A program made the translations under genes and the position numbers. Below are positions 1 through 5,501 of a stretch of 8,981 bases of DNA, piece by piece. The notes beneath the pieces were generated by a model. It searched no databases and had not been told where the DNA came from. It saw only the letters and a program-made list of their open reading frames with translations. Every line of letters begins with the position of its first letter. Position 1 is the stretch's first letter. The stretch comes from a bacterium HR27 (GTDB lineage: Bacteria; Chloroflexota; Chloroflexia; Thermomicrobiales; Thermomicrobiaceae). The stretch is from positions 1 through 8,981 of the forward strand of contig BEID01000029.1 in the NCBI GenBank assembly GCA_002898975.1, in the 5' to 3' direction.

Positions 1-1338
1 GTAGCGGATGAGCCGGCCGTTGCCTTCGCCACTCCCGATCGCGCCACCGATCACGATATCCGGGTCGTCCGGCTTGACCGCGATATGCCCGCTCTCGCCA
101 CCACCCGGCTCCTCCCATTCGCTGGTCGTGATCGCTCCGTTGACCGAGCGACTGGGCAAGGCGATCGCCGTATTGTCCTGCTGTGAGCCGTAGACCCAGT
201 AGGGGAAGCGGTTATCGACCGTCACGTGGTAGAGCTGCGCCGTCGGCTGATTGAACTGGGTCGACCAGGTGCGACCGCCGTCGAAACTGACGCAGGCGCC
301 GCCGTCGTTCCCGTTGATCATCCGCAGCGGGTTCTTGGGATCGATCCAGTGGTCGTGGTGGTCACCATGCGGCGTCGGTACTTCGCTGAATGTCTTCCCG
401 CCGTCGATCGACTTCCAGAGCTTGAGGTCGAGCACCCAGAGCGTATCCGGATCGACCGGATCGGCGCAGAGATGGTGGAAATACCAGGCACGCCAGCGGA
501 GGTCACCTTTTTCGCTTACCCGCTGCCAGGTCTCACCGTAGTCTTCGGAACGGAAGAGCGCACCGTCTTCCGCCTCGACGAGCGCCCAGAGCCGCCCCGG
601 CTTGGCCGAGACAGCCAGCCCGACCCGCCCGATGATCCCTTTCGGGAGGCCCGGCTTGCGGGTCAGCTCCTCCCACGTCTCGCCGCCGTCTGTCGAGCGG
701 AAGATCCCGGAACCCGGGCCACCGCTCTCGAACTTCCAGGGCCAGCGCCGTGCCTGCCAGAGCGCCGCGTACAGGATGCGCGGTTTGTGCGGATCCATCA
801 CGAGGTCGATCGCGCCGGTATGCTCGTCCCGGTAGAGGACACGCTCCCAGGTCCGGCCGCCATCGCGACTGCGGAAGACCCCACGCTCCTGGTTAGGGCC
901 GAAGGCGTGCCCGAGCGCCGCCACGTAGACCAGGTCGGGATCGTGAGGATGCACGCGGATCTTCGCGATGTGCCGCGTATCGCGCAGTCCCACGTTGACC
1001 CAGGTGCGGCCGCAGTCGGTCGACTTGTAGACCCCGTCGCCGTGCGAGACGTTCCCGCGAATGCAGGCTTCGCCCGTTCCCACGTAGAGGACATTGGGGT
1101 CGGACGGTGCGATGGCGATCGCACCGACGGCAGCAGTCTGGAAAAACACGTCCGAGACGTTCCACCAGGTCGTGCCCCCGTCCTCGGTCTTCCAAACGCC
1201 TCCGGCACAGGCACCGAAGTAGAAGACCATCGGATCGTCCGGGTGCCCGGCCACTGCGACGACCCGCCCGCCACGATGCGGGCCGATGCAGCGGAAGCGC
1301 AAGGCACTGGTCAACCCAGCCACCAGATCGTTCGTCAT
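1..1338 (-). CDS. BNR/Asp-box beta-propeller protein (sortilin/Vps10-like, 'glycosyl hydrolase' class), 3' end outside window
   Basis: The visible part is 446 residues, starting at the ATG complementary to 1336-1338; the reading frame stays open to base 1. A strong GGGAGGAGGG Shine-Dalgarno sequence lies just upstream. Seven Asp-box (BNR) motifs of the form (S/T)x-D-x-G-x-T-W/F are visible near residues 51-58, 106-113, 157-164, 215-222, 264-271, 310-317 and 351-358, for example KTEDGGTTW, RSRDGGRTW and RSTDGGETW. They mark successive blades of a seven- or ten-bladed beta-propeller. The opening FRCIGPHRGGRVVAVAG and the His-rich HGDHHDHWIDP near 324-333 are typical of the large (about 1000-residue) sortilin-like propeller proteins usually annotated as glycosyl hydrolases. 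Sialidase or other hydrolase activity is not demonstrated for this group, and the Asp boxes are structural rather than catalytic. No signal peptide or membrane helix is visible at the N terminus, so a cytoplasmic location is suggested. The gene is divergent from the ABC importer. Substrate unknown; family assignment confident. Confidence 0.9.
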   Translation of the reverse strand, partial: MTNDLVAGLTSALRFRCIGPHRGGRVVAVAGHPDDPMVFYFGACAGGVWKTEDGGTTWWNVSDVFFQTAAVGAIAIAPSDPNVLYVGTGEACIRGNVSHGDGVYKSTDCGRTWVNVGLRDTRHIAKIRVHPHDPDLVYVAALGHAFGPNQERGVFRSRDGGRTWERVLYRDEHTGAIDLVMDPHKPRILYAALWQARRWPWKFESGGPGSGIFRSTDGGETWEELTRKPGLPKGIIGRVGLAVSAKPGRLWALVEAEDGALFRSEDYGETWQRVSEKGDLRWRAWYFHHLCADPVDPDTLWVLDLKLWKSIDGGKTFSEVPTPHGDHHDHWIDPKNPLRMINGNDGGACVSFDGGRTWSTQFNQPTAQLYHVTVDNRFPYWVYGSQQDNTAIALPSRSVNGAITTSEWEEPGGGESGHIAVKPDDPDIVIGGAIGSGEGNGRLIRY

Positions 1339-1530
1339 CCTGACCGTCCCTCCTCCCAGTTGCTGGTTGCGGCGCTCTCTGCCCGACCCTCGCTCTGGCG
1401 CCGCCCGGTAGTGTCGCACAATAACGACGCCTCTAGAAGAGGTAGCGGACCGGCAAAAACAGGCATGGCGGACACTCCGGGTGTCGAGCCGCGATGGTCG
1501 TCTATCCGTGTCATGGGCCAAGATGCACAC

Positions 1531-1559
1531 TTGACAGCTGGAGAGCAGGCGATTAAAAT
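1531..1559 (+). promoter_or_regulatory. Sigma70-type promoter for the importer operon
   Basis: TTGACA (1531-1536, perfect -35 consensus) is followed after exactly 17 bp by TAAAAT (1554-1559, five of six matches to TATAAT). Transcription would begin near 1565-1567, leaving a 5' leader of about 295 nt before the binding-protein gene at 1861. The A/T-rich -10 stands out from its GC-rich surroundings. No gene lies between other than the candidate leader ORF, so the importer operon is the likely target. Confidence 0.8.
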
Positions 1560-1611
1560 CCGCCGCAGTGTCGCGACGTGCGGTTGTTTCGTCTGGGCCA
1601 GGAAGCGAGCG

Positions 1612-1728
1612 ATGTCGCGGAATTTCCGCTTCGTCAAGCACCGACCGCTACCGGTTCCCCCGTGCCCGGCAATGGTCGGTGTCTTCGCCTTCTGGCCACG
1701 CATCTGCGAGTGTCCCCGCTCCGCCTGA
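1612..1728 (+). CDS. Candidate 38-residue leader ORF upstream of the ABC importer
   Basis: ATG at 1612 is preceded by AGGAA (1600-1604) at 7-nt spacing and lies about 46 nt downstream of the predicted transcription start. The frame ends with TGA at 1726-1728 and encodes 38 residues beginning MSRNFRFVKH. It is rich in Pro and has Cys at 18, 32 and 34 (ICECP near the end). It ends 132 nt before the binding-protein start and contains the hairpin at 1639-1681. It could be a cis-acting leader peptide that senses translation, or a chance ORF; the same frame is open further upstream in antisense to the propeller gene, which weakens the case. I recognise no homologous protein. The support is the promoter plus SD placement only. 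Confidence 0.35.
   Translation: MSRNFRFVKHRPLPVPPCPAMVGVFAFWPRICECPRSA
1639..1681 (+). promoter_or_regulatory. Leader RNA hairpin 1
   Basis: CACCGACC (1639-1646) pairs perfectly with GGTCGGTG (1674-1681). A shorter inner stem is possible between CCGG at 1651-1654 and CCGG at 1666-1669. No T-tract follows, so it does not look like an intrinsic terminator. It lies inside the candidate leader ORF. Confidence 0.45.
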
Positions 1729-1762
1729 TCCACTGATTCCCTGAGCGATTCCGGTCGTGTCA

Positions 1763-1779
1763 AGGGACGCGCTGTCCTT
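1763..1779 (+). promoter_or_regulatory. Leader RNA hairpin 2
   Basis: AGGGAC (1763-1768) pairs with GTCCTT (1774-1779) across a 5-nt loop, with one G-U wobble. It is short and could be chance, but it sits immediately before the stronger hairpin at 1786-1815 in the same leader. Confidence 0.3.
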
Positions 1780-1785
1780 CGTGGG

Positions 1786-1815
1786 CTCCGTACGGATACC
1801 CGTGTCGGTACGGAG
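1786..1815 (+). promoter_or_regulatory. Leader RNA hairpin 3 / inverted repeat before the binding-protein gene
   Basis: CTCCGTAC (1786-1793) and GTACGGAG (1808-1815) form a perfect 8-bp stem. After a G-G mismatch the stem continues with GATA (1795-1798) against TGTC (1803-1806), including one G-U pair, closing on a 4-nt loop. It ends about 30 nt before the SD of the binding-protein gene. No T-run follows. It may be an mRNA structure controlling translation or stability, or a DNA operator; it resembles no riboswitch class that I know. Confidence 0.5.
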
Positions 1816-1860
1816 TGTTCAGCGAATGGTGTCGAGACGGGAAACGAGGAGGAGTGTCGG

Positions 1861-2922
1861 ATGCGGTGGACACGACGCAGTTTCCTCCAGGCAGGTGCGG
1901 CAGCAGCCCTCACCGGTCTCCTGGCAGCCTGCGGCCAAGAACGAGCCACGACCCCCTCATCGAATGCAGCGGGGAGCGGTGCAGCGACCCCGGCGAGCAA
2001 CCGCGCGAAGCTCGACGTGCTCCGCCTGGACTATGCCTACTACAACCCGGTCAGCCTCGTCTTGAAGCAACAAGGTTGGGTCGAACAGGAGTTCGCGGCC
2101 GACGGCACCAAGGTCGAGTGGGTACTCAGCCTCGGCAGCAACAAGGCCAACGAGTTCACCGCGAGCGGTACCGTGCACTTCGGTTCGACTGCCGGGAGCG
2201 CAGCGCTGCTCGCCCGTGCCAACGGCGTGCCGATCAAGACGATCTGGATCTACGCACAACCGGAATGGACGGCACTCGTCACGCGCAAGGAGAGCCCCAT
2301 CGCCTCACCAGCCGACCTCCGCGGCAAGAAGGTCGCCGCGACGCGCGGCACCGACCCCTGGTTCTTCCTGTTGCGCGCGCTCGACAGCGTCGGCCTCTCC
2401 TCGAACGACGTCACGATCGTGCAGCTCCAGCATCCCGACGGCGAGCAGGCACTCCTGCGCGGGGACGTCGATGCCTGGGCCGGACTCGACCCGCATATGG
2501 CGCACGCCGAGCTGACCGCCGGTGCGAAGCTCTTCTTCCGCCGCCGCGAATGGAACACCTACGGCACGCTCAATGCGCTCGAGTCGTTCATCGCCGAGCA
2601 CCCGGATGTCGTCGAGCGTGTCCTCGCCCTCTACGAGCGTGGGCGCCAGTGGGCGCTGCAACATCCTGACGAACTCGCCCAGATTCTGAGCGAGGCCGCC
2701 AAGCTCGACCTCGAGATCGCGCGCAAGGTGCTCAGCGAGCGCGTCGCTTTCCCTGACCCGGTACCGGGCGAGGCGCTGCACAGCACGCTGAGCGAGATCG
2801 TTCCCTTGATCAACAAGGAGCATCTCGTCCAGACGGGAGGTGATCCGCAGCAGGCCCTCGAAGCGCTGATCGAGCCGTCCTTCGCACAACGAGTACTCAC
2901 GCGAGCGAACGGAGGAGCGTGA
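1861..2922 (+). CDS. ssuA: ABC importer substrate-binding lipoprotein, aliphatic sulfonate (SsuA) family
   Basis: This 353-residue protein is the extracytoplasmic ligand-binding component of an importer. The N terminus MRWTRRSFLQ carries a twin-arginine (Tat) motif, followed by a hydrophobic stretch and a lipobox LAAC with the lipidated Cys at residue 24. It should therefore be exported folded and anchored to the outer face of the membrane. A low-complexity linker (about 25-50) precedes the type II periplasmic-binding fold. The run TRGTDPWFFLLRAL near 161-174, the LQHPDGEQALLRGDVDAWAGLDP region near 189-211 (given here in family-typical segments LQHPDG and DAWAGLDP), and NTYGTLNALESF near 232-243 match the SsuA/TauA/NrtA (NMT1-like) family, closest to aliphatic sulfonate binders. 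The start is fixed by the SD GAGGAGGAG (1846-1854). It is first in an operon with the permease, whose start overlaps its stop. The ligand (alkanesulfonate, taurine or another small anion) is not settled by sequence. Confidence 0.85.
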   Translation: MRWTRRSFLQAGAAAALTGLLAACGQERATTPSSNAAGSGAATPASNRAKLDVLRLDYAYYNPVSLVLKQQGWVEQEFAADGTKVEWVLSLGSNKANEFTASGTVHFGSTAGSAALLARANGVPIKTIWIYAQPEWTALVTRKESPIASPADLRGKKVAATRGTDPWFFLLRALDSVGLSSNDVTIVQLQHPDGEQALLRGDVDAWAGLDPHMAHAELTAGAKLFFRRREWNTYGTLNALESFIAEHPDVVERVLALYERGRQWALQHPDELAQILSEAAKLDLEIARKVLSERVAFPDPVPGEALHSTLSEIVPLINKEHLVQTGGDPQQALEALIEPSFAQRVLTRANGGA

Positions 2923-3776
2923 TGGCTGTGCGCGAACTGTCCGCACCGACCGAACGCAGCCGGAGCCAGCCAGCGGCACGCCCGTGGGTGTGGCGCATCG
3001 CCGGCTGGCTCGTCCCCTGGATCGTCCCGGCCCTCATCGTCGCCGGTTGGTGGGGCATCGTCGCCGCTGGCTGGATCGCCTCGTACCAGCTGCCGCCACC
3101 GCAGACCGTGGTGGCCACCGCGCGCGAGATGAGCGCGCGCGGCGAACTCGCCACCCACCTCGTCGCCACGCTCGAGCGGCTGGCCTGGGGCTACCTGCTC
3201 GGCGCCGTCCCGGGTATCCTGCTGGGCGCACTGACCGGCCTGGTTCCCTGGCTCCGCCGGACGCTCGATCCGACCGTCCAGGGCTTGCGCGCGATCCCCT
3301 CGCTCGCCTGGGTGCCGCTGTTCCTCCTCTGGTTCGGCATCGGCGAGCAGGCGCGCATCCTCCTCATCGCCCTCGGTGTCTTTTTGCCCGTCTATTTCAA
3401 CGTGCTCGCCGCCGTGGGCGGCATCGACTGGCGCCTCATCGAGTTCGCCCGCGTCTACCGGCTGGGACGCTGGCGGACGTTCCGTTTCGTCGTCATCCCC
3501 GGCGCCTTGCCCGGTGTCCTCACCGGCCTGCGTGCCGGCTTGAGCCTGGGCTGGATGTTCGTCGTCGCCGCGGAACTGATCGCTGCGAGCAGCGGGCTGG
3601 GCTTCCTCCTGGTCGAGGGCCAGTCGACGATGCGACCGGACCGCGTCCTCGTCGCGCTCATCCTGTTCGGCGTGCTCGGCAAGCTCTCCGATTCGCTGCT
3701 CGCTCGACTGGAGCGTACCGTGCTCGCCTGGCGCGAGACGATCGCCAGCGTTCAGGACGGGGAGGGAGCAGCATGA
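2922..3776 (+). CDS. ssuC: ABC importer permease, SsuC/TauC type
   Basis: This 284-residue inner-membrane subunit forms the translocation pore. Hydrophobic segments are visible near residues 26-50, 88-110, 128-165, 202-232 and 241-258. The cytoplasmic coupling (EAA) loop is recognisable at about 174-200, with EFARVYRLG, then FVVIPGALP and GVLTGLR; it docks on the ATPase. The length is normal for the family (250-290). The SD GGAGGAG (2911-2917) lies inside the end of the binding-protein gene. The ATG at 2922 shares one base with the preceding TGA stop, which indicates translational coupling. An in-frame GTG directly before it (2919) is a possible alternative but would sit too close to the SD. 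It overlaps the downstream ATPase gene in an ATGA. Confidence 0.9.
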   Translation: MAVRELSAPTERSRSQPAARPWVWRIAGWLVPWIVPALIVAGWWGIVAAGWIASYQLPPPQTVVATAREMSARGELATHLVATLERLAWGYLLGAVPGILLGALTGLVPWLRRTLDPTVQGLRAIPSLAWVPLFLLWFGIGEQARILLIALGVFLPVYFNVLAAVGGIDWRLIEFARVYRLGRWRTFRFVVIPGALPGVLTGLRAGLSLGWMFVVAAELIAASSGLGFLLVEGQSTMRPDRVLVALILFGVLGKLSDSLLARLERTVLAWRETIASVQDGEGAA

Positions 3777-4537
3777 GCGGCGCACGCGTTCGCCTGGAAG
3801 CGGTCTCGATCGACCTCGGTGGCCACACCGTCCTGACCGACGTCTCCCTCGACATCCCGGCTGGCTCGTTCGTCGCCGTCGTCGGCCCGAGCGGTGTCGG
3901 CAAGACAACGCTGCTCCGCGTCCTCGCCGGCACGGTTGCGGCGCTGGCGGGCCGGATCCGGATCGAGCGTCCCGGCGACGGCTCGACCCCGCAGATCGCC
4001 TTCGTCTTCCAGGAGCCGCGCTTGCTCCCGTGGCTCCGCACCTGGGAGAACGTCGCGCTGGACGCGCCAGGAGCTTCGGCGGCCGAGCGCCGCCAGCGCG
4101 CCGAGGCTGCACTCGCCGCTGTCCACTTACCAGAACGGGTTTTCACTGCCTGGCCACGCCAGCTCTCGGGCGGGATGGCCCAGCGGGTCGCGCTGGCCCG
4201 GGCGCTGGTCACCGAGCCCGATCTGCTACTCCTCGACGAACCCTTCAGTGCCGTCGACGCACTGACCCGCTTGCGCCTGCAGGACTACCTCCTGGAGCTG
4301 TGGGAACGGTTCGGCTTCACGGCCATGCTCGTCACCCACGACGTCGAGGAGGCCGTCTACCTGGCCGACCGGGTCGTGCTGCTGGGCGGCAAGCCAGCGA
4401 CGGTGCGCGAGCAGTTCGCTATTGAGCTGCCGCGGCCGCGCGACCGTGGCGATGCCCGGCTAGCCGCGCTGCGGGCGCGGATTCTCGCGGCGCTCGATGC
4501 CCAGCTCACCGACCAGACGGCGCTGACGCACGCCTGA
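3773..4537 (+). CDS. ssuB: ABC importer ATPase, SsuB/TauB type
   Basis: This 254-residue cytoplasmic ATPase powers the importer. All core motifs are intact: Walker A GPSGVGKTT at 38-46, Q-loop Gln near 80 (FVFQEPRLLPW), ABC signature LSGGMAQR at 131-138, Walker B LLLLDEP with Asp155/Glu156, D-loop SAVDA near 159-163, and H-loop His189 in VTHDVEEA. The Q-loop sequence QEPRLLPW and the THDVEEA ending are characteristic of nitrate/sulfonate/taurine importers. The ATG at 3773 overlaps the permease stop in ATGA, with GGAGG at 3761-3765 giving 7-nt spacing. The frame remains open upstream through the permease gene, but that part is antisense-like noise. It is the last gene of the operon, followed within 20 nt by a terminator hairpin. 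Confidence 0.92.
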   Translation: MSGARVRLEAVSIDLGGHTVLTDVSLDIPAGSFVAVVGPSGVGKTTLLRVLAGTVAALAGRIRIERPGDGSTPQIAFVFQEPRLLPWLRTWENVALDAPGASAAERRQRAEAALAAVHLPERVFTAWPRQLSGGMAQRVALARALVTEPDLLLLDEPFSAVDALTRLRLQDYLLELWERFGFTAMLVTHDVEEAVYLADRVVLLGGKPATVREQFAIELPRPRDRGDARLAALRARILAALDAQLTDQTALTHA

Positions 4538-4556
4538 CCTGCTCGTGACCCAGGAG

Positions 4557-4593
4557 AACGGGCCGCCGCGCTCTGGCACGCTGGCGGCCCGTT
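4557..4593. terminator. Bidirectional terminator between convergent genes
   Basis: AACGGGCCGCC (4557-4567) and GGCGGCCCGTT (4583-4593) form a perfect 11-bp GC-rich stem around a 15-nt loop. It lies in the 65-bp gap between the stop of the ATPase gene (plus) and the stop of the deacetylase gene (minus). The T-tracts are weak on both sides, only two T residues or so, so it may work partly as an mRNA-stabilising end or with Rho. Confidence 0.75.
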
Positions 4594-4602
4594 CGCTCGC
4601 CC

Positions 4603-5349
4603 TCACCGCCGGAAGGGGAACGGCTCGCGCAGCCGGATGCGATGGAACTCCTCGGCGTACTGCAGGCCGTGGCGGACGCCCCGCTCCAGCGCCGCCTGGC
4701 GCAACCACCGCTTCAGCAGGTGGAACCGGTCGCCGAACTGGCTCCGGTGCGCCTGCAGCGCCGCGAGCTTCCGCTCGAGCGTCGTCGAGATATCGACCGC
4801 ATGGTTCAAAACCGGTGCGTTGATGACCCAGACCTCCTGCACGTGGTGCGGCGAGAGGCCTTCCGCCAGGAGTTCCGGGAAGTCCCAGGCGTTGCCGGCA
4901 GCCGGGTAGATCGCCGCCAGTGCCGCTTGCCCGACCGCCAGATGGTCGGGGTGGTAGCGGCCGACCTGGTAGGCCGGTACCCAGTTGCGCTCGGGCGAGG
5001 GGATTACCACGATCTGCGGGCGGTACCGCCGGATCACCCGCACCAGATCGCGCCGCAGTTCCAGCGTCGGTTCGACGCGACCGTCAGGATAGTCGAGGAA
5101 CTCGACGCCGCGCAGTCCCAGGATGCGGGCTGCCTCGTGCTGCTCCGCCTTGCGCAGCTCGCTGATGCGCCGGCGCGCCTCGGGGCTCACGTCCGTGGCG
5201 TCGTCCGGCCCGCCGCCGCCCCCCTCGGTCACGACGACGAGCCAGACCGCCCAGCCCTCCTCGACCCAGCGGGCGACCGTCCCGCCGCACCCGATCTCCA
5301 TGTCGTCCGGATGAGCGACGATCACGAGTGCACGTTTCTCGTCGGTCAT
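4603..5349 (-). CDS. PIG-L/LmbE family zinc-dependent deacetylase
   Basis: This 248-residue protein belongs to the PIG-L (LmbE/MshB/BshB) family, which removes acetyl groups from N-acetylglucosaminyl substrates and related amides. The zinc-binding signature AHPDD lies at residues 12-16 (His13, Asp16 as ligands, Asp15 as general base), and the second signature RYHPDHLAVG at 131-140 offers the third ligand His (133 or 136). The glycine-rich TEGGGGGPDD segment (41-50) follows the central strand, as usual in the family. Length matches single-domain members. The start at 5349 is chosen because GAAGGAG lies 8 nt upstream; an upstream in-frame GTG at 5409 would add 20 poorly conserved-looking residues and has no such site. 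It is not grouped with other thiol- or sugar-biosynthesis genes here. It could serve bacillithiol-type synthesis, glycan modification or detoxification; the sequence does not decide. Confidence 0.9.
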   Translation of the reverse strand: MTDEKRALVIVAHPDDMEIGCGGTVARWVEEGWAVWLVVVTEGGGGGPDDATDVSPEARRRISELRKAEQHEAARILGLRGVEFLDYPDGRVEPTLELRRDLVRVIRRYRPQIVVIPSPERNWVPAYQVGRYHPDHLAVGQAALAAIYPAAGNAWDFPELLAEGLSPHHVQEVWVINAPVLNHAVDISTTLERKLAALQAHRSQFGDRFHLLKRWLRQAALERGVRHGLQYAEEFHRIRLREPFPFRR

Positions 5350-5501
5350 CGAGCCGTCTCCTTCCGTTGCCCGATCGCGCTGCGGCAGCGCGCCGCGCTC
5401 TTCCGGCACCGGTCACTCTAGCACGCTCATCCTTGCTGCGCTCGCTGCCGACACCTAGAGTTGGGACGGGCAGCCGGATCGGGCTCGGAGGAGGACAGTC
5501 G
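5350..5501. other. Divergent promoter region between deacetylase and protease genes
   Basis: The 152-bp gap must contain promoters for both flanking genes. ACTCTAG (5415-5421) and CTAGAGT (5455-5461) form a perfect 7-bp inverted repeat, so each strand shows a TAGAGT hexamer that could serve as a -10 box facing its gene. A hairpin CGCGCTG-cgg-CAGCGCG (5376-5392) lies in what would be the leader of the deacetylase mRNA. Confidence 0.45.
5433..5461 (+). promoter_or_regulatory. Possible weak promoter for the secreted protease gene
   Basis: TTGCTG (5433-5438, three of six -35 matches) is spaced 17 bp from TAGAGT (5456-5461, four of six -10 matches). The position, about 35 nt before the protease start codon, suits a promoter with a short leader. 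The match is weak and could be chance. Confidence 0.3.

Larger units (their letters stand above)
1339..1860. other. 522-bp divergent intergenic regulatory region
   Basis: This stretch separates the propeller gene (minus) from the importer operon (plus). It holds a near-consensus promoter reading right (1531-1559), a candidate leader ORF (1612-1728), and hairpins at 1639-1681, 1763-1779 and 1786-1815. A small inverted repeat GACAC-5 nt-GTGTC lies at 1471-1485, upstream of the promoter -35 box, where an operator could sit. A second short inverted repeat around TCTAGA lies at 1430-1442. The pentamer GTGTC occurs ten times on the plus strand between 1411 and 1858. I found no convincing promoter for the minus-strand propeller gene; a weak TTGCCG/TAGAGG pair with 15-bp spacing is the best I saw and I do not call it. 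Confidence 0.7.

Noticed and set aside
226..1728. 500-codon open frame on the plus strand
   Set aside because: It lies antisense to the Asp-box propeller gene, whose protein shows seven clear motifs; the plus-strand product is low-complexity with no recognisable domain. Only its last 38 codons, after an SD, are kept as a separate candidate.
1639..1815. Guanidine (ykkC) or other known riboswitch in the importer leader
   Set aside because: ykkC-type RNAs are known near related importers, but the conserved segments expected for that class are absent; only generic hairpins are visible.
2984..3772. Upstream extension of the ATPase frame through the permease gene
   Set aside because: The extension has no homology-like pattern; the ATG at 3773 has an SD and the ABC domain starts right after it.
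2631..4112. 493-codon open frame on the minus strand
   Set aside because: It is antisense to the binding protein, permease and ATPase genes and encodes a skewed Arg/Gly/Asp-rich product typical of a shadow frame in GC-rich DNA.
5328..5501. Upstream extension of the protease frame
   Set aside because: The signal peptide and SD place the start at 5502; the extension overlaps the deacetylase 5' end and looks like noncoding sequence.
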